From Saccopteryx bilineata (lineage: Eukaryota > Chordata > Mammalia > Chiroptera > Emballonuridae): a stretch of 64,000 bases of DNA. Numbering within the stretch: position 1 is the first letter of the stretch; each line of letters begins with the position of its first letter. The DNA lies in the NCBI RefSeq assembly GCF_036850765.1, contig NC_089495.1, forward strand, positions 122,411,033 to 122,475,032, in the 5' to 3' direction. Shown piece by piece: positions 9,475 through 20,692 of the stretch. Below the pieces are notes generated by a model. It saw nothing but the letters and a program-made list of their open reading frames with translations, was not told where the DNA came from and ran no database searches. The position numbers and the translations under genes were made by a program.

Positions 9475-10061
9475 GCCCTGCCCTGGTAGCTCCCTTGGCT
9501 AGAGCCTCATCCAAATAGACCAAGGTTGCAGGTTGCTGGGCAAACAAGTTTGTAAAGTGTGTTTATGTTTGCTTGCTTGTATTTTGTATTGGTGCAGGGC
9601 AGTACATTGCAAACTGCAGATTGTCTGCCTCCACGGGGAGGGGCGACTATCTGCTATTTGCCTGAGAAGGGGTATTATCCGCCAGGCCTATTTTGTTGGT
9701 GAGTGCTGAGGGGCTTGAGAGCCCTGCTGAGGCTGGTGGGGGCCTGTGAGTCCAGTAAGTCTGGAATGTTGAGGGGCTTGGGAACCCTGAAAGAAAAGGA
9801 AGCGGTCTTCCCTCTCTGTTTGCTAGTCTGCCATTAGGAAACTTTAATAAACAGAATGGCCCACCATTTTCTGGCTCCACAGTTCCTTTCCCGAATCCAA
9901 TGAGAACCTACATGTGCATGGCCACAGTGGCATCCACTGACCTTACACAGGTCTAATCTCTGGTCAGGACACATACAAGAATCAGCCAACAAATGTACAA
10001 GTAAGTGCAACAACAAATCCATCTCTCTCTCTCTCTCTCTCTAATCAATTAAAAAAAAAAA
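9475..10061 (+). mobile_element. SINE-D interrupted by a solo LTR
   Basis: The head is at 9475-9533. The element resumes at 9953 with TCTCTGGTCAGGACACATAC, then a CT-rich tail and poly(A). TSD AGATTGGTTA / AGACTGGTTA (9465-9474, 10062-10071). The LTR entered inside its B-box region. Confidence 0.82.
9534..9947 (+). mobile_element. Solo LTR nested in SINE-D
   Basis: Starts TGCTGGGC and ends CCTTACA, with a 5-bp TSD CAGGT at 9529-9533 and 9948-9952. AATAAA at 9846-9851 and G-rich upstream blocks fit an LTR. It is not the same family as 5806-6440. No viral coding sequence is attached. Confidence 0.82.
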
Positions 10062-10319
10062 AGACTGGTTAAGTCTTCCTGAAGTTGGAAATAGCCATAA
10101 AAATCTCAAACTTAGCTGATTATTTACTTTAATAATATATATTTAGCTACTATCCTTATTATCCTGTTTAGTAACAGAAGGCTTTCAATCTTAAGTCAAA
10201 TTCCACAACCCTCTCCTCAAAAATACCCCCCCCCCAAAAAAAAAAGACTCCCAGGGGAGCAGCAGTTACCTGTTTTCTGATGATGGGCAAACTCACATTC
10301 ATCAGGCCCTACTGATCTA

Positions 10320-10360
10320 CTCCTGTCCTACTGCTTCGGCATAGTAGGACAAAACAGGAG
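10320..10360. other. Imperfect hairpin with TTCG loop
   Basis: CTCCTG pairs with CAGGAG, and TCCTACT pairs with AGTAGGA. The apex is GC-TTCG-GC, a stable tetraloop form on the plus strand. Small bulges interrupt the right arm. GRB2 RNA would carry the complementary strand. Confidence 0.5.
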
Positions 10361-11139
10361 CTCCCAACAGCCCTCACCCCCAATTAATGACAACAGAGTT
10401 TATTAAATTTCACTTGTCTTTATTGATTTAAAATGTGAACTAAAGGGTATACTGATTTACAGTTTTCTGTGACCCAAGAGCCACCTCTGAGAATGTAAAT
10501 GAAAAAAAGAACAACTAAGCACCACTAGTCACTGAGCTAGCGAATCACTGGCAGCTACATAAGGAGCTATAACTGAAAAACTCAAGGCCAGGGGTCCTTT
10601 CACTGAAAAGTCTACCATTCTGATTTTAAAAAGCTAGTGTCGACTGCATTTTTCACTTTTGAATCAGTTAATCTAGCTCCAAATCAGGACAGTTTGTAAT
10701 CATGTGACAAAGAGGGACTGGGATTAATTGGGAAGTCCCAGTGTGGAGGTGAATGCAGGCAATTTAACAGATAGTTACAATACTAAAGTGAAAGCATGAA
10801 TTAGTGTTCGACTAAGTACAGGGGTAGGGAGCATAAAACAGAGGGCCCAAATCTAGCTTGGAGGGGGGGGGATGCAGTCAGAGGAGAACTGAAGGAAGAC
10901 CCAAAGGATCTCCTATAGTGATTCTAGGCAAACAGCTGCAGTACGAAAGTTGGTAAATTCAAGCTGGTATGCTAAGGATGATCATCAGAAGTCACTGAAG
11001 AGTGACACTCAAGTTTGCTATCATTTTTCAAACACTTCATTGTAGGAGCACACTTTCCGTTTCCACCAAAGAATGGAGACTGAGTCTCCCGGGTTGAGGT
11101 GAAATACCCACCTCCCTGGAGCAGAAGGAACAGACCTGC

Positions 11140-11250
11140 ACAGGCCAGAGCAGACTGGCACCAAATGGAGCAGAGCAGAGTGGATCAAGGCAGATCAGCA
11201 CAGCACAAAGCGGACCAGAGTAGACCATGGAGGAGCAGAGCAGAGCTGTG
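11140..11250. repeat. Degenerate GCAGAGCAGA-rich tract
   Basis: Irregular repeats of AGCAGA / CAGACC-type words without fixed period. Confidence 0.5.
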
Positions 11251-11914
11251 TAGCCAAAGAGGGTCAGTTCTGCACTGAATCAAGTTTTCTTCTTCCCTAG
11301 CCCCCTTCCCCAACACTCCACAGTCAATGCTGTGAGAATGAAGTGCAGAAAGACCAGGAGGGCATTACTGTAGCTGCCCATGTAAAAGATGACAGTGCTT
11401 GGATGCATCAGGGCTGTTCAGTTGAGAGAAGGAGACTGAGTCAAGATATTCTGGAGAGGTTAAATCAAAAGGGATTGATGGTTAGATGTGGTTCAGTGAG
11501 CTCCCCTCTTGACCACTAATTTTCTGAAAAGCTTTAGAAAAATGGCTACATAGAACTGATGGATAATTTTCCTTTTTTAAAAGCCACCATGAGTAGAAAA
11601 AGCATAATTTTAAAAGCTGAATGGTACCCCTATGTTGGTATTTTACCTCTGCCTCTTCAGAACCAGTTGATATACTGTTCTTCTTGTGTCCTGGATCTGG
11701 ATGGACTACTAAGAAAGGCTCTCTTATCTCTGGCTCCCAGTAGACTCCACCAATGAGGAGGCCTGCAGAAGGCTCCCTCTGTGGAGGTGTCTTAGACCCT
11801 CAACTGAAGGTCTCTGCCATGCTGACCCAGTCCTTACCTCCTCCACATTCCAGTACCTTCACTCCCTGGTCTTCTGCTCCACTATAGTCTTCAGGCCTGA
11901 AGATGGTAATCCGG

Positions 11915-12262
11915 GCCTGACCAGGCGGTGGCACAGTGGATAGAGCGTGGGACTGGGATGCAGAGGACCCAGGTTCGAGACCCCGAGGTCGCCAGCTTGA
12001 GCGCGGGCTCATCTGGTTTGAGCAAAGCTCACCAGCTTGGACCCAAGGTATCTGGCTCAAGCAAGGGGTTACTCGGTCTGCTGTAGCCCTCAGTCAAGGC
12101 ACATATGAGAAAGCAATCAATGAACAGCTAGGTGTCGCAATGAAAAACTGATGATTGATGCTTCTCATCTCTCTCCATTCCCATCTGTCTGTCCCTATCT
12201 ATCCCTCTCTCTGACTCTCTCTCTGTCTCTGTAAAAAAAAAATTTTTTTTTAATAGAAAAAT
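11915..12262 (+). mobile_element. SINE-B full length with TSD
   Basis: GCCTGACCAGGCGGTGGCAC head, intact B box GGTTCGAGACCCC. Perfect TSD GATGGTAATCCGG at 11902-11914 and 12263-12275. Confidence 0.95.
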
Positions 12263-12275
12263 GATGGTAATCCGG

Positions 12276-12868
12276 TTTCTAACTCTGAGCACTGCACCAT
12301 CCTCAACGGTTTCTAGAAAAACCCTGTCTACACCTTGTAAATAGTCTCATTAAAGTCTCCTCAAATCATTCAAGTCTCCTCAAATTAGCCAATTTAAGTG
12401 TGTTGTGTGTTTCTTACCAGGACCCTGATTGAAATTACCCTCAAATCCGTTCTATCTTTCGGAACTCATTAAGGAGATATTTCATTATATAAAGTGGCAT
12501 CTGTTATAGGGCAAAGCATTGCATGAAGTATCCAAATTCTAGCAACTACATGGGTGAAAAACCATAAAGGAGCCTTGCTTTACGAGGTCCGCCATGCTCA
12601 AGCAGCCAAATAATTTTGTCTCTTATTAAGTTCGAGGAATTGAGAAAGGGGGTGAAGGTATGAAAATCCAAAATCTGTAACCTGGTTATACTAGACTGTC
12701 ATAGTGATTTACAGGAAGAATTCTCTTTGAATTGTATTATAGTTAATGTTTAAGTATTTACTACATGGAAAGCACTGTGCCAAGAAGCTGCAATGGGAAT
12801 TAAAAAAAAAAGAAAAGAAAAGAAAAGAAAGACACAGTCTCTGCCGTCAGAACTATTGAATATTTATG
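12276..12868. other. Intron sequence with AAAAG microsatellite
   Basis: Mostly unique. The GAAAGCACTGTGCCAAG motif near 12768 hints at an old MIR/L2-type tail. An (AAAAG)n tract lies at 12804-12831. Confidence 0.5.
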
Positions 12869-12876
12869 AACTAAGG

Positions 12877-13089
12877 CAGTGGTCGGCAAACTGCGGCTCA
12901 CGAGCCACGTGTGGCTTTTTGGCCCCTTGAGTGTGGCTCTTCCACAAAATACCACGTGCGGGCGCTACCTTGATAAGGAATGTACCTACCTATATAGTTT
13001 AAGTTTTAAAAATTTGGCTCTCAAAAGAAATTTCAATCATTGTTCTGTTGATAATTGGCTCTGTTGACTAATGAGTTTGCTGACCACTG
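12877..13089. mobile_element. hAT MITE, 213 bp
   Basis: Terminal inverted repeats CAGTGGTCGGCAAACT and AGTTTGCTGACCACTG, with a perfect 8-bp TSD AACTAAGG (12869-12876, 13090-13097). No coding content. Confidence 0.95.
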
Positions 13090-13097
13090 AACTAAGG

Positions 13098-13906
13098 AAA
13101 CTTTGTATGCAAGCAATAAAAAAAAATACATAAAAAGTGGGATAAGCGGAACTGCTGATGATGTGCTGAATATGGAAGGCACAGCCACGTTTCCAAATTA
13201 ACTTCATGGTCAATGTAGAAAATTCAAGTCATATCTGGGGGAACTAGAAAAGGGGCAATTTCAAACAGTGTAAGAATAGAGCAAGAACCTAAAGGTAGAG
13301 CAAAGAGTATGTTAACGAGCATGGTGAATCAAATCATCTTCCCATTTATATTTTAATTGGGGTTCAATAAAGAGAAAATCGTTGTTTAATCACACTTTGC
13401 TTGCTATCCTCTGACAGGCTACACATTGCCCTCCTGTGAGGAGCTGTCATATGTTTAAATGAAAAACGGTAATTACAGACACTGTGGACAGTCACTTCCT
13501 GTAGGTAACCACTCTGGTGATACTTCACTACAGGAAAACAAATGCCTAACAGGTAAGATTAGCTACCCTGCCCACTGCCTCCTCCATTCTACTCGAGTGC
13601 CGCTAGGAAAACTGAGGTCTTACAGCCTAGAATCTTCAAGGATAGGGTTTTATGCAGGCATGCCTAGAATAACTAGAGCAAGTAGCCTAATTCCTATTGT
13701 CTGTGTCTATTACTCAGACATGTGACAGACTCCTCCTTCCTCCTCTCTTTGGACAAGTCTATTGGCAAAGATGAAAACAAGCTAATACTGAGTGATACTT
13801 GTGGAAGTATAAAAAGACATATGGTTTCATAAAAAGGAATTTGGTCATATATATTAAAGATCTGAGTCTTCATACCTATTAACCTAATAATGCCATTCTT
13901 AGGACT
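13098..13906. other. Anonymous intron sequence
   Basis: About 800 bp, AT-rich, nothing recognised. Confidence 0.55.
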
Positions 13907-13916
13907 CAGGGAGCTG

Positions 13917-14035
13917 GCCCTGACTGGTTGGCTCAGTGGGAGAGTGTTGGCCTGGAATGTGGAAGTCCTGGATTCGATTCACAGTTAGGGCAAACAGGAG
14001 AAGCGCCTATCTGCTTCACCATCCCTCCCCTTTCC

Positions 14036-14082
<47 letters not shown>

Positions 14083-14318
14083 TCTTTCCCTCCAGCAGCC
14101 ATAGTTTGAGGGAGTTGGCCCCAGACACTGAGGAGGGCTCCATGGCCTTGCCTCAGATGCTAAAATAGCTGGGTTGCTGAGCAATGAAGCAATAGCCCCA
14201 GATGGGCAGAGCATTGCCAGGTACGAGCTTGCAGGGGTGGGTCCTGGTCAGGGCGCATGTGGCAGTCTGTCTCTTTGCCTTCCTGCCTCTCACTTAATTA
14301 AAAAAACAAAACAAAAAA
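13917..14318 (+). mobile_element. SINE-E, with CT microsatellite
   Basis: GCCCTGACTGGTTGGCTCAG head. The internal CT-rich region has expanded to a pure (CT)n at 14039-14080. Its TSD CAGGGAGCTG (13907-13916) matches CAGGGAGCAG at 14725-14734, so the next SINE-A lies inside its tail. Confidence 0.9.
14039..14080. repeat. (CT)n microsatellite within SINE-E
   Basis: About 20 CT units, arisen from the CT-rich SINE body. Confidence 0.95.
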
Positions 14319-14326
14319 AAACCCAG

Positions 14327-14716
14327 GCCCTGGCTGGTTGGCTCAGCAGTAGAGTGTCGGCCCAGTGTGTGGAAGTCCCGGGTTCAATTCCCAGGGGCAC
14401 ACAGGAGAAGCACCCATCTGCTTTTCCACCCTTCCCCCTCTCCTTCTTCTCTATCTCTCTCTTCCCCTCCTGCGGCGAAGGCTCCTCCATTGGAGCAAAG
14501 TTGACCCAGGCACTGAGGATGGCTCTATGGCCTCTGCCTCAGGCGCTAGAATGGCTCCGGCCGCAACGGATCAACGCCCCAGATGGGCAGAGCATCACCT
14601 CCTGGTGGGCATGCCAGGTGGATCCCAGTTAGACGCATGCGGAAGTCTGTCTGAGTGCTTACCCACTTCTTACTTCAGAAAAATACAAAACAAACAAACA
14701 AAAAGAACACACACAC
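14327..14716 (+). mobile_element. SINE-A nested in the tail of SINE-E
   Basis: Head GCCCTGGCTGGTTGGCTCAG. The head lacks a few bases after the B box (TTCCCAGGGGCAC). The A/C-rich tail continues into the distal TSD of the host SINE. Confidence 0.92.
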
Positions 14717-14734
14717 AAAAAAACCAGGGAGCAG

Positions 14735-15095
14735 ATAAATATACAGTGAATGACTATTTTGAGTCAGGGACTGTGCTCGGTCCTGTGTATACAATAAAGA
14801 AACGATCCTTACTTGCAGAAAGTTGACAGTAGGGAGGCAAGGTAAGTACAACCTCAAGTATAATAAGTTCTATGATGAAAAGTTGAAGGTGCTTTGTAGG
14901 AGAGCACAACTTGGGGAGACCTAAACTAATTATGCAGAGCTGAGTGTCAAGGAAAGCTCACCTGGGAGGTAAAATTTCAACTGAAGCCCTAGGTGGGAAT
15001 AGATCTTAGGTAGGCTTAGGGATGGAGGACATGAATGTGAGGAGAAATAGTCCAAGGAGAAGAAAGAACCCCAAAAGAAGCTTGTAGGTGGGTGT
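14735..15095. other. Intron sequence with possible old MIR-like fragment
   Basis: GGGACTGTGCTCGGTCCTG, followed by a 'lost since tail' layout like that at 12768, suggests a weak MIR/L2 relic. The remainder is anonymous. Confidence 0.4.
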
Positions 15096-15255
15096 GGCCT
15101 GTGGTGACACAGTGGATAAAGTGTCAACCTGGAGTGCTGAGGTCAAAGGTTTAAAACACTTGGTTTGCCTGGTCAAGGCACATATAAGAAGCTTCCTGCT
15201 CCCACCCCTTTCTTTCTCCCCTCTTTCTAAAATGAATAAACATTTTTTTAAAGTA
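15096..15255 (+). mobile_element. SINE-C, diverged
   Basis: GGCCTGTGGTGACACAGTGG head, TTGCCTGGTCAAGGCACATA, CT-rich region, AATGAATAAA tail. Confidence 0.87.
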
Positions 15256-15317
15256 TAAAAAGGACAATCCCTCGGTTATGAAGAGTGATCCCATTTTCAT
15301 TAAAAATAGCTACACAG

Positions 15318-15659
15318 GCCCTGGCTGGTTGGCTCAGTGGTAGAGCGTCAGCCTGGCGTGCAGAAGTCCCGGGTTCGATTCCCGGCCAGGGCACACAGGA
15401 GAGGCACCCATCTGCTTCTCCACCCCTCCCCCCCTCTCCTTCCTCCTGGTCTCTCTCTTCCCCTCCCAGGCTCCATTGGAGCAAAGATAGCCCGGGCACT
15501 GGGGATGGCTCCTTGGCCTCTGCCCCAGGCGCTAGAGTGGCCTCTGCCCTGGAGGAGCAGAGCGTCGCCCCCTGGTGGGCATGCCGGGTGGATCCCGGTC
15601 GGGCGCATGCGGGAGTCTGTCTGACTATCTCTCCCCGTTTCCGGCTTCAGAAAAATACA
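15318..15659 (+). mobile_element. SINE-A with single GGGCAGAGC-type module
   Basis: GCCCTGGCTGGTTGGCTCAG to TTCAGAAAAATAC. Only one internal module is present and the body is about 30 bp shorter than the 5384 copy. It ends at a run of G (15661-15669). Confidence 0.93.
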
Positions 15660-15823
15660 GGGGGGGGGGAATTCTGGGTGCGTCCAAAACCTAACAGAGC
15701 AACAACCTCTGTGCTTCCCTGGAAATGCGGGGGCGGGGGGCATATGGGGTTCTTGCTCACAATAACAAGTATACAGTTTCCTAAATCACAAAAATAATCA
15801 GACATTATTATGATCACCTAAAG

Positions 15824-16137
15824 CAGGGGTCCCCAAACTACGGCCCCCTGAGGCCATTTATCCAGCCCCCGCCGCACTTCTGGAAGGGGCACCTCTTTCA
15901 TTGGTGGTCAGTGAGAGGAGCATAGTTCTCATTGAAATACTGGTCAGTTTGTTGATTTAAATTTACTTGTTCTTTATTTTAAATATTGGATTTGTTCCTG
16001 TTTTGTTTTTTTTACTTTAAAATAAGATATGTGCAGTGTGCATAGGGATTTGTTCATAGTTTTTTTTACAGTCCGGCCCTCCAACGGTCTGAGGGACAGT
16101 GAACTGGCCCCCTGTGTAAAAAGTTTGGAGACCCCCG
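15824..16137. mobile_element. hAT MITE, CAGGGGTCC family, 314 bp
   Basis: Ends CAGGGGTCCCCAAACT and AGTTTGGAGACCCCCG, with a perfect 8-bp TSD ACCTAAAG (15816-15823 and 16138-16145). Related to 24018-24209 and 61925-62456. Confidence 0.95.
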
Positions 16138-16385
16138 ACCTAAAGTATAATTGTCTGCAGCCACAGAATGGTATCACTGGATTGTTATTATTCTTGTTCA
16201 TGTGGTAAAATAATACTAATGTCATGAAGTTATGCATAATAGATTTATAATGATTAAGCTATCTATCAAATTTGAACTGGTCAGAACCCAAATTCCCCTG
16301 TTTTCTACAGTTGAATATTCATCATCAAAGACAGTTTAAAGCTGTGGGAGAAAAAGTTAAGCTGGTTAAAAAAAAATCAGTTTCG

Positions 16386-16528
16386 TTTGACCTGCGGTGG
16401 CACAGTAGATAAAGCCTCAACCTAAAACGCTGAGATTGCCAGTTTGAAATCCTGGGCTTGCCTGGTCAAGGCACATATGGGAGTTAATGCTTCCTGCTCT
16501 TCCCCCCAAATGAATAAAATTTTTAAAA
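16386..16528 (+). mobile_element. SINE-C, old
   Basis: TTTGACCTGCGGTGGCACAG head, GGGCTTGCCTGGTCAAGGC, AATGAATAAAA tail. Confidence 0.85.
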
Positions 16529-16738
16529 AATCATAGTTATTTTATTGGATGGCTTTCTGCTTTTCCTAGAGTTCTAATGATCTTAAGACAAATTTTTCTG
16601 GCTTTATTACATATTTAAGTTGTTACAATCTTTCAAGGATGGTATTAAATATCTAGAATACTCATTTCTCTCTTCAATAGGTCTATCATTCTGGGATTTT
16701 CCTCTAATACTTTTCTTCAGTTATATGTACCGATTCCT

Positions 16739-17061
16739 CACAGTAGGTAGTGTGGTACAGTGGATAGAGCATCAACCCAGACGCTGAGAACCCAGGTTCG
16801 AAACCCTGAGGTAACCAATTTGAGTGCAGATTGAACCAGCAATTAGCATAGGCTCACCTGGCTTAAGCGCAGGCTCACCAGCATGAGTGCGGGGTCACTT
16901 GCTTCAGTGTGAGGTCATAGACATGACCCCATGGTCACTGGCTCGAGTGGAGCCCCCTGGTCAAGGTATGTATAAGAAGCAACTGATAAAGTGCCACAAC
17001 TATGAGTTGATGCTTCTCATCTCTCTCCCTTCTTGTCTGTCTCTTGTAAAAGAAAAAAAAA
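16739..17061 (+). mobile_element. SINE-B' with TSD
   Basis: GTGGTACAGTGGATAGAGC head, with several spaced GGCT..AGCG blocks in the body. TSD GTACCGATTCCT / GTACTGATTCCT (16727-16738, 17062-17073). Confidence 0.88.
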
Positions 17062-17228
17062 GTACTGATTCCTAGACTTTAATGTCTTCTTCTTTTCTTG
17101 GCTTTCACTGAACTTTCCCAAGAAAGGATGCTTAGAAACAAGCATTTTGAGTCCTGTTATGTCTGGAAATGCCTTGATCCTATGCTTATGACTATATGCT
17201 AGTTTGGGTAAAGAATCCAACAATTCAT

Positions 17229-17574
17229 TTTTTTTTTTTTTTTTTTTTACAGGGACAGAGAGAGAGAGTCAGATAGAGGGATAGATAGGGACAGACAGAC
17301 AGGAACAGAGAAAGATAAGAAGCATCAATCATCAGTTTTTCGTTGCGACACCGTAGTTTTGTTCATTGATTGCTTTCTCATATGTGCCATGACCACGGGC
17401 CGTCAGCAGACTGAATAACCTCCAGCTCAAGCCAGTGACCCTGGGTCCATGCTAGTGAGCTTTTTGCTCAAGCCAGATGAGCCCGCGCTCAAGCTGGCAA
17501 CCCCGGGGTCTTGAACCTGGGTCCTTCCGCATCCCAGTCCGACACTCTGTCCACTGTGCCACCGCCTGGTCAGG
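17229..17574 (-). mobile_element. SINE-B inside the T-run of a SINE-C
   Basis: Right end GCCTGACCAGGCGGTGGCAC (minus). A long T-run lies at 17228-17250. Confidence 0.92.
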
Positions 17575-17581
17575 CTCATTT

Positions 17582-17787
17582 TTTTTAAGATTTGTATTTA
17601 TCGATTTTACAAAGAAGAGAGAAAGGGACAGGAAGCAAGAAGTATCAACTTATAGTTGCTTCACTTTAATTGTTCACTGACTGATTGCTTGTGATATGTG
17701 CCTTGATTGGGCAAGCTCAAGGTTTTGAATCGGTGACCTCAGCATTCCAGGTTGACGTGCTATCCACTGTGCCACCAAAGGCTGGGC
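17582..17787 (-). mobile_element. SINE-C, diverged
   Basis: GCCCAGCCTTTGGTGGCACAG at the right end (minus). The flanks AATCCAACAATTC (before 17229) and GATTCAACAATTC (after 17787) are its TSD, so the SINE-B came later. Confidence 0.85.
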
Positions 17788-18180
17788 AGGATTCAACAAT
17801 TCTGAGATGATCAGCATTTTCCCTCAGAATTTGAAAGACTTTTTTTCTGGTATTTCGAGTTGTTCACGAAGTTTATTTGCAATCTCATTACCATTCCTTT
17901 ACAGAGACTTGTTTCTTTTTTTCTAGATAGTTTTAGAACCTTTTCTTCTTGTCATTTTGAAACTTAACAATAAGGTATGTGAATGTGGATCTGTTTTATT
18001 CATTATGCTGGGTATCTGATGGGCCCTTAACATCATCAGCTATGAGAACTTATCTTCTTTCTTTTAAAAAATTTGATAGTGTCTTTTCTTTCATTTGTAC
18101 CCTTCTCTTTCTGAAACATTAACTATTAATTATTTGACCTCTCACTGTATTAACTGATTGCTTCTCAAGCCTCCCTCCTG

Positions 18181-18244
18181 ATCCCTTTCAAGGCACATAT
18201 GAGAAGCAATCAATGAACAAACAGCTAAAGTGATGCAACAATGA
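18181..18244 (+). mobile_element. Old SINE-B/B' body fragment
   Basis: TTCAAGGCACATATGAGAAGCAATCAATGAACA without a head. It resumes as ATGAGTTGATGC at about 18992, on the far side of two younger SINE-B copies, which split it. Confidence 0.65.
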
Positions 18245-18564
18245 GCCTGACCAAGCGGTGAAGCAGTGGCTAGAGAGTCAGACTGGGATGCCAAGGACCC
18301 AGGTTCGAGACCCCAAGGTCGCCAGCTTGAGCATGGGCTCATCTGGTTTGAGCAAAAGCTCAACAGCTTGAACCCAAGGTTGCTGGCTTGAGCAAGGGGT
18401 TACTTGGTCTGCTGAAGTCCCACGGTCAAGGCACATATGAGAAAGCAATCAATAAACAACTAAGGTGTTGCAATGCGCAACAAAAAACTAATGATTGATG
18501 CTTCTCATCTCTCTGTTCCTGTCTGTCTGTCCCTGTCTATCCCTCTCTGATTCACTCTCTGTCT

Positions 18565-18612
<48 letters not shown>

Positions 18613-18614
18613 AA
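18245..18614 (+). mobile_element. SINE-B with (AAAT)n tail
   Basis: Complete element. The tail has expanded to an (AAAT)n microsatellite at 18572-18613. Confidence 0.94.
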
Positions 18615-18641
18615 TCATTGGCTTAAAAATAAAGTGATGTA

Positions 18642-18985
18642 GCCTGACCAGGTGGTGGCACAGTGGATAGAGCGTCAGACTGGGATGCAGAGGACCCAGG
18701 TTCGAGACCCCGAGGTCACCAGCTTAAGTGCAGGCTCATCTGGTTTGAATAAAAGCCCACCAGCTTGAACCCAAGGTCGCTGGCTCCAGCAAGGAGTTAC
18801 TTGGTCTGCTGAAGGCCCGCGGTCAAGGCACATATGAGAAAGCAATCAATGAACAACTAAGGTGTTGCAATGCGCAATGAAAAACTAATGATTGATGCTT
18901 CTCATCTCTCTCCGTTCCTGTCTGTCTGTCCCTGTCTATCCCTCTCTCTGACTCACTGTCTCTGTAAAAAATAAATAAATAAATA
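18642..18985 (+). mobile_element. SINE-B with TSD
   Basis: AAAATAAAGTGATG occurs on both sides as the TSD. Nearly identical in sequence and orientation to the copy 400 bp to the left. Confidence 0.94.
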
Positions 18986-18999
18986 AAATAAAGTGATGC

Positions 19000-19613
19000 G
19001 ACTATGAGTTGATGCACCTTACCTCTATTTGTCATTGCCTTTCTTGCTTGCTTAAAAAAAGACATACTAACATAACATTTATAATAGCAGAACTTTGGTG
19101 TGTGGTATACTCAAACTCTTTGTATAACCTTTCTATAAGTTTAAAACTGTTCTAAAAAACAAAGTTTATGGGTTTTTCTTTGTTTTTCAAGCTAGACAGT
19201 AATTCTGCTTAATATCCATCAATCGTTTCCTATTTCTCTAATATCTGGTATTCCTTGGTTGTGTGCTCTTATTTAAAACTGAGGCAACACAAAAGCAGAG
19301 TAGGAACTCCATTGGAAATGGGTGAGACTTGACAGTTGAGACTCTGCTTTAAAGTGAATAGGGTCCAGCTACAGGAACCTTAAGAAGAGTAGCTGAATAC
19401 CATTTCCAATGCCACAAGCTTTTTTGAGACAATTTAGCAGAAGTGGTATTGTCTATTATCCTCACTGCAAGTTCTGTCAACAACAAATTCTCTCATATTG
19501 TTACTCCCTTTGAAATGACAAACCCTGTTCACTGTTCTTTGTATTTTATAATAAACACTCAACTGTCCAGACAAGTATAATGTAGAGGCTATAATGCAAC
19601 TTAAACTGGGATT
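19000..19613. other. Anonymous intron sequence
   Basis: Unique sequence, nothing recognised. Confidence 0.55.
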
Positions 19614-19629
19614 AAAAAACAACAAAATT

Positions 19630-19924
19630 GCCTGACCAGGCGGTGGCGCAGTGGATAGAGCGTCAGTCTGGGATGCGGAGGACCCAGGTTCGAGACCTCA
19701 AGGATCACCAGCTTGAGTGAGGGCTCATCTGGTTTGAGCAAGGCTCACCAGCTTGAGCCCAAGGTCGCTGGCTCGACAAAGGGCTGCTGTAGTCCCCTGG
19801 TCAAGACACATATGAGAAAGCAATCAATGAACAACTAAGGTGCCGCAACAAAGAATTGATGCTTCTCATTTCTCTCCCTTCCTGTCTGTCCCTCTTTCAG
19901 TCTCTGTCACAAAATAAATAAATA
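19630..19924 (+). mobile_element. SINE-B with TSD
   Basis: GCCTGACCAGGCGGTGGCGC head. TSD AAAAAACAACAAAAT flanks both sides. One body module is missing compared with the 18642 copy. Confidence 0.93.
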
Positions 19925-19939
19925 AAAAACAACAAAATC

Positions 19940-20692
19940 CACTCATAATGTAGAGATACTTAGTAAAATGCATTAGTCTTTAAAACTTTAATGAAAATAT
20001 TAAAGTATTATGCAATTTGGAATCAATTAATTTTAACAAGCCTATCACACACATTTCTTATTTAAATATTTACTTACAAAAGCTATTTTTCTTCTTCTAT
20101 GTTTATCTGTGTGCAGTCAGTCTAATAACTAACTTAAATAAAAGAATGGAAAAGATTTTAGAGAGCACATCTTTGACTAACAGAGCAAACACCACCAAGT
20201 CCACAGTATTCTCTGACCAGTGTGAACTGCAGAGCACTGGGCACAATGTTTTCCATTATCTGGCTCTCGCTCAACTCTCTAGTCTAACCTTCCTATTAAT
20301 CACTACAAGTTCCAACAATACTAAAGCTACTGCAAGTAGCTTCCCAACTGCCAAGATGTTTTGTGATTTTCAGACTTGGTATATTTGTTTCTTCTGCCTA
20401 AGATGGCAAATTCAAGACCTAACTTAATGACCACTCTTCTCCGCTACTACTGAACTTTGTATTATTAGCACAGTTCTATCATCATCCTTGTCTCAATACA
20501 TAGTAATTATTTGTCTCCTTTACTAGATTAAGCTACTTGAGGGCAGGAGCCTCATCTAATCTCGGCATTCTTGAGGGCTTTCATTAAGTGTTTGACAGTT
20601 TGACTTGTCTTGCCAAGAAAAACCTTTTTGGAGAGACAGTATGATACAAAAAACATTCTAATTCTTTCTCTTTTAAAAGAAATAATAAAATG
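19940..20692. other. Intron sequence with L2 relic
   Basis: Mostly anonymous. At 20515-20600, CTACTTGAGGGCAGGAGCC is the well-known L2 3'-end motif. A 136-codon open frame at 20017-20427 shows no family resemblance. Confidence 0.5.

Larger units (their letters stand above)
10072..11914. other. Intron stretch with few repeats
   Basis: 1.8 kb with no SINE. It contains a hairpin at 10320-10360 and a degenerate CAGAGCAGA-type tract at about 11140-11250. No exon signals recognised. Confidence 0.55.
17092..18160. mobile_element. Old L1 (L1M-type) fragment, interrupted by SINEs
   Basis: Words such as GTCTGGAAATG, ACAATTCTGAGATGATCAGC and GTGAATGTGGATCTGTTTTA resemble the degraded mammalian L1M 3' region. 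Two SINEs at 17229-17787 split it. Orientation was not determined. Confidence 0.5.

Noticed and set aside
14365..14826. 153-codon open frame
   Set aside because: It spans SINE-A plus flanking sequence and crosses the insertion boundary. No independent coding evidence.
20017..20427. 136-codon open frame in unique sequence
   Set aside because: No known domain, AT-rich low-complexity stretches and no splice or start context. Length is within chance for this size of window.
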